Part shown: one piece after another, positions 33,405 through 42,309 of the stretch
Numbering within the stretch: position 1 is the first letter of the stretch
How the letters are laid out: each line of letters starts with the position of its first letter
Assembly (NCBI GenBank): GCA_006739055.1
Contig: AP019702.1
Coordinates: 1,612,501 to 1,676,500 of the forward strand
Length of the DNA: 64,000 nucleotides
Reading direction: 5' to 3'
From: Allostella vacuolata
GTDB lineage: Bacteria > Pseudomonadota > Alphaproteobacteria > ATCC43930 > Allostellaceae
Notes under the pieces: model-generated
What the model was told of the DNA's origin: nothing
The model's input: only the letters and a program-made list of their open reading frames with translations
Database searches by the model: none
Program-made: the position numbers and the translations under genes

Positions 33405-34625
33405 TCACGCCGCCGCCAGCCGCGGCGGCCGGCGCGACAGCAGCCACAGGCCGATCGAGACGTTGACCAGGTTCCAGACGATGCCGTTGACGAAGGCCGC
33501 CTGGTAGGAGCCGGTCAGGTCGAAGATCACGCCCGACAGCCAGCCGCCCAGCGCCATGCCGACGATGGTCGCCATCAGCACCAGCCCGACCCGGGTGCCG
33601 GCCTCGCGCGCCGGCATGTATTCGCGCACGATGATGGCGTAGCTGGGCACGATCCCGCCCTGGGCCAGGCCGAACAGGGCCGAGACGACGTAGAGCGAGG
33701 TCAGCCCGTCGAACGGCAGGTAGAAGAACAGCGTCAGGCCCTGCAGGACCGAGCCCAGCAGCAGGGTGCGCACTCCGCCGATATGGTCGGAGATCCAGCC
33801 GGACGCGAGCCGGCTGACGATGCCGAAGCCCAGCATCAGCGACAGCATCTCCGCCCCGCGCGCCACGCCGTAGCCGAGGTCGCCGCAATAGGCGACGATG
33901 TGCACCTGCGGCATCGACATGGCGAGGCAGCAGGTGATGCCGGCGACGACGAGCAGGAGCTGCAGCCGGTTGGGCGACAGCGCCCGGCCGCTGCGGTCCG
34001 GCGCTGCGGCCGGCGCCGGGCGCTGGTGCGGCACCGGCCGGCGCAATGCCAGCGCCAGCGGCAGCATGCCGACGAAGCAGACGCTACCGACCACCATGTA
34101 GGCGGTGCGCCAGCCCATGTCCGCGGTCATCCACTGGATCGCCGTCGGCCAGATCGTCCCGGCGAAGTAGCTGCCGCTGGCGCAGATGCCGACCGCGATG
34201 CCGCGGTTGCGGCTGAACCAGTGCGAGACGTCGGCGATCAGCGGCCCGAACACGGTCGAGGTGCCGAGGAAGCCGATCAGCAGCCCGTGGCAGAGCGCGA
34301 ACTGCCACAGGCTGGTCGAATGGGCCGCCCCGAAATAGCCGAGGCCGAGCGCGGCTGCGCCGATCAGCACGGGGACGACGATGCCGAAGCGGTCGGCGAT
34401 CCGGCCCATGAAGACGCCGCCGAACGCGAATCCCAGCATCACCGCGGTGTAGGGGATCGAGGCGCTGCCGCGGTCGACGCCGAATTCCGCCTGCACCTGC
34501 GGCAGCACGACCACGACCGACCACATGCCGACCCCGCCCAGCGCACCCAGCGCCAGGCACGCGACCAGCCGCATCCAGGCATAGGTCGACTCCACCCCTT
34601 CGCCGGGGCGTCCGTGGTTGCGCAT
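33405..34625 (-). CDS. MFS transporter (monocarboxylate/oxalate-like)
   Basis: A 406-residue, 12-helix major facilitator protein. GRIADRFG (loop 2-3) and SGWISDHIGG (loop 8-9) are the paired MFS signatures, and CHGLLIGFLGTSTVFGPL lies in helix 4. It resembles OFA/MCT-type carriers for organic acids; the substrate is unknown. It converges on the DUF697 GTPase with 3 bases between stops. It follows the M81 gene at 34689-36194 on the same strand after a 63-base gap and may import its product or substrate. Confidence 0.9.
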   Translation of the reverse strand: MRNHGRPGEGVESTYAWMRLVACLALGALGGVGMWSVVVVLPQVQAEFGVDRGSASIPYTAVMLGFAFGGVFMGRIADRFGIVVPVLIGAAALGLGYFGAAHSTSLWQFALCHGLLIGFLGTSTVFGPLIADVSHWFSRNRGIAVGICASGSYFAGTIWPTAIQWMTADMGWRTAYMVVGSVCFVGMLPLALALRRPVPHQRPAPAAAPDRSGRALSPNRLQLLLVVAGITCCLAMSMPQVHIVAYCGDLGYGVARGAEMLSLMLGFGIVSRLASGWISDHIGGVRTLLLGSVLQGLTLFFYLPFDGLTSLYVVSALFGLAQGGIVPSYAIIVREYMPAREAGTRVGLVLMATIVGMALGGWLSGVIFDLTGSYQAAFVNGIVWNLVNVSIGLWLLSRRPPRLAAA

Positions 34626-34688
34626 CGTTTCCTCCCCCTTTTCGGGTGTTTCTCTGCTGTTCTGGAAGGCTAAGCCTGGTTTGAAGGC

Positions 34689-36194
34689 TCAGCCTGGCGG
34701 GGAGAACTCGACCCCGTCGTCGATCGGATAGATGGGCCGCCGCAGCCGCTGGAAGCGGAACAGCGAATAGTCGGAGCTGGCGACGCCGACCCCGTCGCAT
34801 TCCACCACGCCGCGGGCGATCGGCACGAAGGTCGGCTTGTACTGGATGCGCGACTTCAGGATCAGGAAGCGCCGCTCCGCCGGCTCGATGCCGAGCGACT
34901 GGAACACGCCCAGATCGTAGGGCTCGATCCGCCGGCTGGTGACGACCAGCGACACGCCGCCCGCGTCGAAGCGCACCGACGGGCCCATGTTGACCAGCGT
35001 GCCGGTGAAGACCGGCCCGGTCACCGTCAGCAGCCCGTCGCTGACGGCGCCGACGGTGCCGGTCAGGCGCAGGGGCGCCGGCTGCTCGGCGAGCGTCGGG
35101 CAGGCCATCTTGCCGCCGATGTCGATGGTGACGGTGGCGCCGACCCCGGCCGCCAGCAAGGCCGCCACCGCGTCGGGGTCGCACACCGGGGCCACCGCGA
35201 CGTCGTCCAGGCCCTGGCGGATCGCCTCGGCGACGACGCTCATCGAATCGAGCGTGCCGCCGGAATTGCAGTTGTCGGCATGGTCGATCAGCAGCACCGG
35301 CCCCCGGCCCGGGCCGTCCGCCAGGCGGGCCGCCTCGGCCACGCTGTCGGCGAGCGGGCGGCCGCGGTAGACGAGGCCCTCGCGCACGGCCCAGGCGGCG
35401 GCCAGCAGCCGGTCGCGCACCGCCTCGGCCCGGGCGCGATCGCCGTCGGCCACCACCAGCACGGACAGGCCGGCCCCGGCCGTGTCGGCGAGCGGGAAGC
35501 CCGCGAACATCGTCACCGCCAGGATGCCGGGCTCGTTCTCGGCCGCGGCGGCCAGCACCATCAGCCCGCGCATCGGCTCGTCGTTGGTGTCCTGCTTCAG
35601 GGTGTGCGGCAGCATCGGCGCGTTGCCCCACGCCATCACCGGCCGCACCCGGCCGGCCAGCGCGTCCAGGAACAGGCGGCCGGCGCGCTCGCCGGTCTCG
35701 TACATGTCGAGGTGCGGATAGGTGCGGTAGCCGACCGCGACGGTCGCGTTGTCGACCATGGCGGCGGTCAGGTTCGTGTGGAAGTCGAGCGCCACGCCGA
35801 TCGGCAGGCCGGGCCGGAGCGCGCGGATGCGGCCCAGCAGCTCGCCCTCGCCGTCGTCGGCCTGCTCGGCGATCATGGCGCCGTGCAGGTCGAGCAGGAC
35901 GGCGTCGCAGCCCTCGCGCACCGCGTCCAGGATCGCCCCGCAGATCGTCTCGTAGGCGGCGGCGTCGACCGGCGCGCTCGGGCTGCAGCGGGCGGCCACG
36001 GGCGTGACGACGGTGGCGCCGGCGGCCTCCGCCAGGCGGATGAAGGCGGCGATCGGCATGCCGATCTTCTCGGACGCGGCGCGGGCGGCGGGGCCGAAAT
36101 AGGGGCCGGAGCCGACGCCGAAGCGGTCGAGCGTGGTCGGCACGGGCGAGAAGCTGTTGGTCTCGTGGCTGAACGCCGCGACGACGATCTTCAT
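34689..36194 (-). CDS. M81-family (MlrC) metallopeptidase-like protein 1
   Basis: A 501-residue protein of the MlrC family, named for microcystin degradation; members are putative zinc enzymes of small peptides or amides. Visible motifs are FSHETNSFSP (residues 8-17), LDLHGAM (about 100), LDFHTNL (about 136), YRTYPHLDM, and the C-terminal LIDHADNCNSGG. It is clearly closer to the M81 protein at 54550-56016 (shared DHADNC.SG and MAWGN.P) than to the one at 51652-53130. It starts an apparent operon with the MFS carrier. Confidence 0.88.
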   Translation of the reverse strand: MKIVVAAFSHETNSFSPVPTTLDRFGVGSGPYFGPAARAASEKIGMPIAAFIRLAEAAGATVVTPVAARCSPSAPVDAAAYETICGAILDAVREGCDAVLLDLHGAMIAEQADDGEGELLGRIRALRPGLPIGVALDFHTNLTAAMVDNATVAVGYRTYPHLDMYETGERAGRLFLDALAGRVRPVMAWGNAPMLPHTLKQDTNDEPMRGLMVLAAAAENEPGILAVTMFAGFPLADTAGAGLSVLVVADGDRARAEAVRDRLLAAAWAVREGLVYRGRPLADSVAEAARLADGPGRGPVLLIDHADNCNSGGTLDSMSVVAEAIRQGLDDVAVAPVCDPDAVAALLAAGVGATVTIDIGGKMACPTLAEQPAPLRLTGTVGAVSDGLLTVTGPVFTGTLVNMGPSVRFDAGGVSLVVTSRRIEPYDLGVFQSLGIEPAERRFLILKSRIQYKPTFVPIARGVVECDGVGVASSDYSLFRFQRLRRPIYPIDDGVEFSPPG

Positions 36195-36217
36195 GGCAGG
36201 ACCTGCAGGGATGGCGG

Positions 36218-36856
36218 TCAGTAGAGCGGTTCGGTGTAGAGCATCCGGCCGTCGAGCATCAGCCGCTTGATCGCGGCCTCGCCGGAGGCGGAGACGGCGG
36301 CCACCACCTCCAGCCGGCTCTTCTCGGTGGTCTCGATGGCGCGGCCCTCGCCCTCCGGCACGAAGTAGCTCTCGATGCCGTAGTCGACGCCGACGATGAC
36401 GCAGCCGGCGGTGCTGGCGCAGCCCTCGCGCTCGCCCGGCAGGCGGGCATGCTGGCCGCTGTAGGCGACCTGGCCCTGCAGGACGGTGTCGGGGGCCGCG
36501 GCGGGCGCGCGGCGGTGGGCGGCGATCGCCGCCGCCCGGCCGTCCGGGCCGGGCCGCAGCGTGACGAAGATCGGGTCGCCGCGCCGGAACGCCTTGTCAC
36601 CGGCGATCCGGTCGAGGCGCAGCTCGCTGATGTCGTAGGTCAGGATGACGTAGTCGCCGCGGAAGAGGTCGCGCGGGTCGACCGGCACGATCGCCAGCCG
36701 CACCTCCGTCCCGTTGCGCAGGATCATGGCGCGATGGCCGATCATCGTCGCCAGGAGGCCGCCCAGGACCAGGAAGCAGAGGGCGTAGCGCAGGCCGGCC
36801 GGCAGGCGGGCGGCCAGCCGGTCGAGCGACAGGCGCTCGGCCAGGCGCCGGCTCAT
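36218..36856 (-). CDS. GDYXXLXY-domain membrane-anchored protein
   Basis: A 212-residue protein. One N-terminal transmembrane helix (about residues 21-42) is followed by an extracytoplasmic region that carries the family motif as GDYVILTY (about residue 67). Two Cys in EGCASTAGCVIVG could form a disulphide. The family is uncharacterised but regularly found beside DUF2157 membrane proteins, as here: its ATG overlaps the stop of the DUF2157 gene (36853-36856). Confidence 0.85.
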   Translation of the reverse strand: MSRRLAERLSLDRLAARLPAGLRYALCFLVLGGLLATMIGHRAMILRNGTEVRLAIVPVDPRDLFRGDYVILTYDISELRLDRIAGDKAFRRGDPIFVTLRPGPDGRAAAIAAHRRAPAAAPDTVLQGQVAYSGQHARLPGEREGCASTAGCVIVGVDYGIESYFVPEGEGRAIETTEKSRLEVVAAVSASGEAAIKRLMLDGRMLYTEPLY

Positions 36857-38130
36857 GGTGCCCTCGCCGGGGCGGCGGTGGCGCCGATCAGGCGGCGCGC
36901 GCCCCAGCCGAACGCCAGCAGGACGATGCCGGCGGCAAGGAAGAACAGCGACTGGTCGAGCAGCGAGCCGATGGTGCGGTGCATCAGCCACAGGACGATC
37001 GCGCCGAAGGCGGTGTAGCCGGCGGCCGCGATCGGCCGGCTGGCGGCGAACAGGCCGGCTCCGACCAGGGCGACGCTGCCGGCCAGCGCCAGGACCGGCA
37101 CCACCAGTTCGGCCGCCGCCGGCAGGGCCAGAACGGCCGGGATGATGGCCAGCCCGGGCAGCATGGCGGCCGCCAGCAGGGCCGCGGCGCGGCGGTCCTC
37201 TGCCACGACGATCACCGCGACCGGCAGGATCGCGCCGGCCATCAGCGCCAGCACGGCGATGCCGGCCAGGCCGTCGCGTTCCAGCGACCGGCTCTCGCCC
37301 GCGACGAAGTTGAACAGGCAGAGCAGGGTGGCGAAGACCCAGATCGACCAGTGGGCCAGCGTCCGCCCGAAGGCCGGCGAGAGGCGGGCGAGCGCGAAGC
37401 CCGCCGCCGCGAAGCCGGATGCCAGCCCCATGGCGATCGCCGCGCGCGACCACTCGCCGCCGCTGCCGAGCGGAAAGGTCACGAGCCAGGTGCCGAGATG
37501 GCCGCCCAGCAGCAGCACGACGGCATGGCGGGACAGCATGCCCGGTCGCGACGCGCCGAGCCAGGCGGCGAGCGCGAAGACCGGCCAGAAGGCGAGGTGG
37601 GTCGCCCCGTCCGTCCCGGTGATGCGGCCGAAGGTCCAGATGCCGATCGCGGCACAGGCGACCACCAGCGCGCCCCGCGACCGGCCGAGGAAGGCCGCGA
37701 CCAGGGCGCCGATGCCGACCAGCAGCGCGCCCCCCGGCCAGTCGGCCGGCAGGTGGTACATCTGCCCGATCAGCGCCACGCCGCCGGCGAAGACGAGCGT
37801 CGCCAGGGTGGTGGCGCTGTCGGCGCCGTTGCGCATCTGCGCCCGGGCCATCCCCCAGGCGCCGGCGAGCGTGGCGCCCAGCAGCAGGTAGACGAGGCCG
37901 ACCCGGCCGATCCGCGGCACGCCGTCCCAGTTGGCGGCGATGAAGGCGAAGAAGCTGGCGGCGATCAGCAATGCGCCGAGCGCGCCCAGCACGCCGGGCA
38001 GGCGGGTGCGGCCGGCACCGGCCTCGACATGGCGGCGGATCCGGGCGGCACCGTCCTGCGTCACCCAGCCGTTCTCGGCCCAGGCATCCAGGTCGTTCTC
38101 GAGGCGGCGGAGGTAGTAGCGATCGAACAC
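36853..38130 (-). CDS. DUF2157 integral membrane protein
   Basis: A 425-residue polytopic membrane protein. The cytoplasmic N terminus (YYLRRLENDLDAWAENGWVT) is the DUF2157 beginning. It is followed by about a dozen hydrophobic segments, the first near residues 47-68 (LGALGALLIAASFFAFIAAN). The start is GTG at 38130; longer versions of this very long open frame read antisense through the next genes and are rejected. It forms an overlapping pair with the GDYXXLXY gene. Function unknown. Confidence 0.85.
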   Translation of the reverse strand: MFDRYYLRRLENDLDAWAENGWVTQDGAARIRRHVEAGAGRTRLPGVLGALGALLIAASFFAFIAANWDGVPRIGRVGLVYLLLGATLAGAWGMARAQMRNGADSATTLATLVFAGGVALIGQMYHLPADWPGGALLVGIGALVAAFLGRSRGALVVACAAIGIWTFGRITGTDGATHLAFWPVFALAAWLGASRPGMLSRHAVVLLLGGHLGTWLVTFPLGSGGEWSRAAIAMGLASGFAAAGFALARLSPAFGRTLAHWSIWVFATLLCLFNFVAGESRSLERDGLAGIAVLALMAGAILPVAVIVVAEDRRAAALLAAAMLPGLAIIPAVLALPAAAELVVPVLALAGSVALVGAGLFAASRPIAAAGYTAFGAIVLWLMHRTIGSLLDQSLFFLAAGIVLLAFGWGARRLIGATAAPARAP

Positions 38131-38334
38131 CGGGGGAAAGGCCCTTGCGCCTGCGGTACGACGCGGCCGGACGGCGGCGCGCGGACCGGCATCATAGGCG
38201 GTGCCGCGGCGGCCGGACAGGGGAGGATGGTGCACGGATCGGGCCCGGTTCCGCCTTGAACCGGCTCGGCCGTCCGTGCGGTACTGCCGGCAACGGGCCC
38301 CGCCGGCCCGAACCCCCGAGGGAACGCAACGACC

Positions 38335-39372
38335 ATGGAAAAGGCCCCGTCCGAGACCCAGTACGGACGCATCTTCGCCCCCGACGAGACTTGGCTGGCC
38401 AAGGCCCCGCCCGAGCCGATCCTGGAGCCCGAGCTGCCGATCGTCGACGCCCACCACCATCTCTGGCATCGCCCCGACCATCCCTACTTCCTGCCCGAGC
38501 TGCTGGCCGACCTGAACACCGGCCACAACGTCGTCGCCACCGTGTTCATCGAATGCCACGCCATGTACCGCGCCGCCGGCCCGGTCGAGATGCGCCCGGT
38601 CGGCGAGGTGGAGTTCGTGGCCGGGATCGCCGCCATGAGCGACAGCGGCCTCTACGGCCCGACCCGGGTCGCGGCCGGGATCGTCGGCCATGCCGACCTC
38701 CGGCTGGGCGACGCGGTCGAGCCGGTGCTGGAGGCCCTGGTGCGCGCCGGCGGCGGGCGCTTCTGCGGCATCCGCCAGCAGGCCTCCCACGACGCCGACC
38801 CGGTCATCGGCAGCGGCTGCCCCGAGCCGCACCTGCTGGCCCGGCCCGACTTCCGCCGCGGCCTGGAGCGACTGACGGCGATGGGCCTGGCCTACGACCT
38901 GTGGGTGTTCCATCCCCAGCTGGGTGAGGCGCTCGACCTGGCCGAGGCGATGCCCGACGCCAACCTGGTGCTCGGCCATTGCGGCGGGCCGCTCGGCTAC
39001 GGCCCCTATGCCGGCCGGCGCGACGAGGTCTTCCAGACCTGGAAGGCCGGGATGACCGCGCTCGCCCGCTGCCCCAACGTCTCGGTCAAGCTGGGCGGGA
39101 TGATGATGCGGCTGGCCGCCTACGACTACCGCACGCGGGCCGCACCGCCCGATTCGGCGGAGCTCGCCCGCCTGTGGGGGCCCTACATCGAGACCTGCAT
39201 CGAGCTGTTCGGCGCCGACCGCTGCCTGTTCGAGAGCAACTTCCCGGTCGAGAAGATGGGCATCGGCTACGCCACCCTGTGGAACGCCTTCAAGCGCATC
39301 GCCGCCGGCGCTTCGGCGAGCGAGAAGAAGGCCCTCTTCGCCGGGACGGCGGAGCGAGTGTACGGGCTGTAG
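38335..39372 (+). CDS. Amidohydrolase-family (TIM-barrel) hydrolase
   Basis: A 345-residue protein of the amidohydrolase-2 branch (lactonases and decarboxylases such as PDC lactonase). DAHHHLW (about residues 38-44) is the metal-binding HxH strand, IECHAMY, VLGHCGGPLGYG and LFESNFPVEK (C-terminal acidic residue) follow. It probably opens a lactone or hydrolyses a cyclic amide. The start at 38335 has GAGGGAACG upstream. It stands alone, divergent from the DUF2157 gene across 204 bases in which I see no clear site. Confidence 0.9.
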   Translation: MEKAPSETQYGRIFAPDETWLAKAPPEPILEPELPIVDAHHHLWHRPDHPYFLPELLADLNTGHNVVATVFIECHAMYRAAGPVEMRPVGEVEFVAGIAAMSDSGLYGPTRVAAGIVGHADLRLGDAVEPVLEALVRAGGGRFCGIRQQASHDADPVIGSGCPEPHLLARPDFRRGLERLTAMGLAYDLWVFHPQLGEALDLAEAMPDANLVLGHCGGPLGYGPYAGRRDEVFQTWKAGMTALARCPNVSVKLGGMMMRLAAYDYRTRAAPPDSAELARLWGPYIETCIELFGADRCLFESNFPVEKMGIGYATLWNAFKRIAAGASASEKKALFAGTAERVYGL

Positions 39373-39381
39373 AATTGGCCC

Positions 39382-39401
39382 GGGGATCGGCCCGAATCCC
39401 C
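39382..39401 (+). terminator. Weak hairpin after the amidohydrolase
   Basis: GGGGAT (39382-39387) and ATCCCC (39396-39401) form a 6-bp stem with an 8-base loop, ten bases after the stop. No T tract follows. The rest of 39402-39601 holds a TTGACT hexamer (39402) without a good -10, and a possible 22-codon reading frame (39485-39553). Confidence 0.3.
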
Positions 39402-39484
39402 TTGACTGCGGGCGCGCAAAGAGACAAGTGACGGGCACCGCGCGGCCGCCCTGCGGACTCGCGGTGATCCAGGAACAGGAACCC

Positions 39485-39553
39485 ATGCCAACCGACCCAT
39501 ACAGTCGATCGGGCGTGTCGTTCTCGGCCTGCCAGGGCGTGCCGATCGGCTGA
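39485..39553 (+). CDS. Possible micro-ORF upstream of the small membrane protein
   Basis: Twenty-two codons starting MPTDPYSRSG and ending QGVPIG, preceded by AGGAACAGGAACCC, a fair ribosome site. It ends 48 bases before the next gene. Nothing is recognised; it could be a leader peptide or chance. Confidence 0.2.
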   Translation: MPTDPYSRSGVSFSACQGVPIG

Positions 39554-39601
39554 TCGGCCTCTCCCGGTCGGCCGCAGACGGCCGCCCGCAGGAGAACCGC
39601 C

Positions 39602-39811
39602 ATGAACGCTTCGATCCTTCGGGGACGCGGTCCCGCGGCCGCGTCCGGTTCTCGTCGCCGGTCCGATGTCGGGATGGTGCTGGCCATCTGCATCGGCACC
39701 GTCTTCGTGCCGGTGATCGGCCTGTGCATCGCCGCCATCGGCGATCTCACCGACGCCGGCCCGCGCCAGCAGGTCTCGATGGCGCCGCCCGTCGCGGCCC
39801 CCGTGCCGTGA
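39602..39811 (+). CDS. Small single-pass membrane protein coupled to the CorA-type transporter
   Basis: A 69-residue product with one hydrophobic segment (about residues 25-47, VLAICIGTVFVPVIGLCIAA) after a basic N terminus (RGRG, SRRRSD) and before a short Pro-rich tail. It has a strong ribosome site (CAGGAGAA at 39591-39598). Its stop overlaps the GTG start of the transporter (GTGA, 39808-39811), so the two are co-translated. I do not recognise a family; it may modulate the transporter or simply drive its translation. Confidence 0.6.
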   Translation: MNASILRGRGPAAASGSRRRSDVGMVLAICIGTVFVPVIGLCIAAIGDLTDAGPRQQVSMAPPVAAPVP

Positions 39812-40788
39812 TCACCTACCACGGCCTGGCCGGGGGCCGGCCCGTCCGGTTCGCCGCCGACGCCCGGCCCGGCATCGGCGAGGTGCGCTGGATCGACCTC
39901 GCCGGCCCGACGCGGGACGAGGAGCTGGCGGTCGAGGGGCTGCTCGGCCTCCAGGTCCCGACCCGCCAGGAAATGTCCGAGATCGAGGAATCGGCGCGCC
40001 TCTACCGCGAAGGCTCGGCCATCGTCATGACCGCGGTCGTGATCGACGGCGTCGCCGAGGACCGGCCCAACCGTTCCGACGTCACCTTCCTGCTGACGGC
40101 GGACCACCTGGTCACCGTGCGCTATTCCGACCCGATGCCGTTCCGCAATTTCGAGACCCGGCTTGCCCGGCATCCGGAGGAGAACCTGACGGCGCCGGCC
40201 ATCCTGCTGTCGCTGCTGGAAAGCTTCGTCGAGCGGATCGCCGACGTGCTGGAACAGGTGGCGAGCGACCTGCGCTCGTGCTCGACCGCCATCTTCTACG
40301 ACGAGGCGCCCGCTGATGGCGCGCCTGCGCCCCGGCCCGACCTGCAGGCGCTGATCCGCCGCCTCGGCCGCAAGAACCAGCTGCTCGCCATCCTGCGCGA
40401 GAGCCTGCTCAGCTTCGGGCGCATCCTGCCCTTCCTGCGCCAGGGGGCGGACGGCTGGCTGAAGGGCGGGGTCTCCGCGCGCATCAAGGCGGTCGCCCGC
40501 GACCTCGCCTCGCTCACCACCTACGAGATCCAGCTGGAGCAGCAGATCAGCTTCCTGCACGAGGCCACGCTCGGGCTGATCAACCTGGAGCAGAACTCGA
40601 TCATCAAGGTCTTCTCGGTGGCGGCCGTGCTGTTCCTGCCGCCGACGCTGGTCGGCACCATCTACGGCATGAACTTCGAGGCCATGCCGGAGCTGCGCTG
40701 GGCCTTCGGCTATCCCTTCGCGCTTGCCACCATGGTGGTGTCGGCGATCGTGCCCTACTACTGGTTCAAGCGCCGCGGCTGGCTCTGA
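39808..40788 (+). CDS. CorA-family divalent cation transporter (ZntB-like)
   Basis: A 326-residue CorA-like protein with a large cytoplasmic N-terminal domain, a long helical stalk (about 150-265) and two C-terminal transmembrane helices with the signature YGMNFE in the loop between them. It ends in the positively charged FKRRGWL. It moves Mg2+, Co2+, Ni2+ or Zn2+; which one is not decided by sequence. The start is GTG 39808, overlapping the small membrane protein; longer upstream readings are in the wrong context. Confidence 0.9.
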   Translation: MITYHGLAGGRPVRFAADARPGIGEVRWIDLAGPTRDEELAVEGLLGLQVPTRQEMSEIEESARLYREGSAIVMTAVVIDGVAEDRPNRSDVTFLLTADHLVTVRYSDPMPFRNFETRLARHPEENLTAPAILLSLLESFVERIADVLEQVASDLRSCSTAIFYDEAPADGAPAPRPDLQALIRRLGRKNQLLAILRESLLSFGRILPFLRQGADGWLKGGVSARIKAVARDLASLTTYEIQLEQQISFLHEATLGLINLEQNSIIKVFSVAAVLFLPPTLVGTIYGMNFEAMPELRWAFGYPFALATMVVSAIVPYYWFKRRGWL

Positions 40789-40791
40789 GGG

Positions 40792-42309
40792 TCATTCGGC
40801 GGCCCGGGGCCGGGCGGCACCATCCTCGGGCCCGACCGCCGGGGCGATGTCGGTCTGCGAGGGCAGGGGCGGATCGCCCGCGGTCGGCCGCGCAGCATCG
40901 ATCGGGGGCGGGGTGGTGGTCGCCTGCGTTCCCGTGCCGGCCTCGCCCGCGACCCGGTCGCTCGGGATGGGCTGCGGCGTGACCGAGCCGTCGGCCGCCG
41001 CCACCCGCCAGACCGTGTTGCCGGCGTCGTCGGCGATCAGCAGGGCGCCGGTGCCGTCGATCGCCAGGCCGACCGGCCGGCCCCGCGCCCGGTCGCCGTC
41101 GAGGAAGCCGGTCACCACGTCCTGGGGCATGCCGGACGGCCGGCCGTCGGTGAACGGGATGTAGATGACCTTGTAGCCGTTGAAGGCGCTGCGGTTCCAG
41201 CTGCCCCGGTTGCCGACGAAGGCGCCGTTCCGGTAGGCCTCCGGCATCGCGGAATCGTTGGTGAAGGCCAGGCCCAGCGCCGCGACGTGGCTGGTCAGCG
41301 CATAGTCGGGCCGGATGGCCTTGGCGACGAGATCCGGGCGCGGCGGGGCCACCCGCCGGTCGACATGCTGCCCGTAGTAGCTCCACGGCCAGCCGTAGAA
41401 GCCGCCTTCGCGCACCGAGGTCAGGTAGTCGGGCACCAGGTTGGGGCCGAGCTCGTCGCGCTCGTTGACGACGGTCCACAGCGCGCCGGTCTCGGGATGG
41501 ATGTTCAGCCCGTTGGGATTGCGCAGGCCCGACGCGAACACGCGGGCGGCGCCGGTGGCGCGGTCGACCTGCCAGATGGCCGCGCGCCCCTTCTCGGCCT
41601 CGATCCCGCGCTCGCCGGCATTGGAGTTCGAGCCGACCGAGGCGTAGAGGAAGCGCCCGTCCGGGCTGAGGGCCAGGTCCTTGGTCCAGTGATGGTTGAT
41701 CGGCCCGCCCGGCAGCGGGGTCAGGACGGTCGGCGGGGCATCGATCCGCGACTGCCCGAGCGCGTAGGGATAGGCGAGGATGGCATCGGCGGCGGCGACA
41801 TATAGGGTGCCCTGGTACCACGCCACGCCGAAGGGCGACGTCAGGCCGGTCAGGAGGTCGCTGCGCGCGTCGACCTGTCCGTCCCGGTCCGTGTCGCGCA
41901 GGAGCGTGATGAGGTTGGTGTCCTTGCCGCCGCCGCCGCTGCCCGCGGCCATCGCCATGATCATGCCGCGGATGATGTCCTTGGGGCGGTTGAGCGGCTT
42001 GCCGGGCGGCGCCTTCGACTGGACCACCAGCACGTCGCCGTTCGGCAGGGTGTGGACCGTGCGCGGGTTCGCCAGGTCCCGGGCATAGGCGGTGACGACC
42101 AGCCCGTCGGGGACGGTCGGCGTCTGCCCGTCCTGCCAGCCCACCACCTCCGCCACCTTCAGGTCGGGCAGCAGGCCCGTCGCCGGCGCCGGCAGGACCG
42201 GGTCGGGCCCATATTGCCGGGTGACGTCGAAATCATCCTCGCCGCAGCCGGCAAGCAACAGGCAGCCGCCGGCCAGCGCGATGGCGGGAAGGGATGCGAT
42301 CCTAGACAT
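40792..42309 (-). CDS. PQQ-type sugar dehydrogenase (L-sorbosone dehydrogenase family) lipoprotein
   Basis: A 505-residue exported protein. A lipoprotein signal is present (hydrophobic stretch to LLLAGCG, lipobox Cys about residue 22). A six-bladed beta-propeller follows, with HWTKDLALSPDGRFLYASVG and ASGLRNPNGLNIHP as typical sGDH/sorbosone dehydrogenase blades. The C terminus is a Pro/Thr-rich low-complexity tail. The family oxidises sugars or related aldehydes in the periplasm. Its start overlaps the DUF2231 gene (42302-42309), a pairing often seen, probably for electron transfer to a membrane partner (inference). It converges with the CorA gene 3 bases away. Confidence 0.9.
   Translation of the reverse strand: MSRIASLPAIALAGGCLLLAGCGEDDFDVTRQYGPDPVLPAPATGLLPDLKVAEVVGWQDGQTPTVPDGLVVTAYARDLANPRTVHTLPNGDVLVVQSKAPPGKPLNRPKDIIRGMIMAMAAGSGGGGKDTNLITLLRDTDRDGQVDARSDLLTGLTSPFGVAWYQGTLYVAAADAILAYPYALGQSRIDAPPTVLTPLPGGPINHHWTKDLALSPDGRFLYASVGSNSNAGERGIEAEKGRAAIWQVDRATGAARVFASGLRNPNGLNIHPETGALWTVVNERDELGPNLVPDYLTSVREGGFYGWPWSYYGQHVDRRVAPPRPDLVAKAIRPDYALTSHVAALGLAFTNDSAMPEAYRNGAFVGNRGSWNRSAFNGYKVIYIPFTDGRPSGMPQDVVTGFLDGDRARGRPVGLAIDGTGALLIADDAGNTVWRVAAADGSVTPQPIPSDRVAGEAGTGTQATTTPPPIDAARPTAGDPPLPSQTDIAPAVGPEDGAARPRAAE

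Noticed and set aside
38131-40560. Extension of the DUF2157 frame to 1235 codons on the minus strand
   Set aside because: The extra 800 codons are antisense to the amidohydrolase and CorA genes and show no protein-like motifs. The family N terminus is met by the GTG at 38130.
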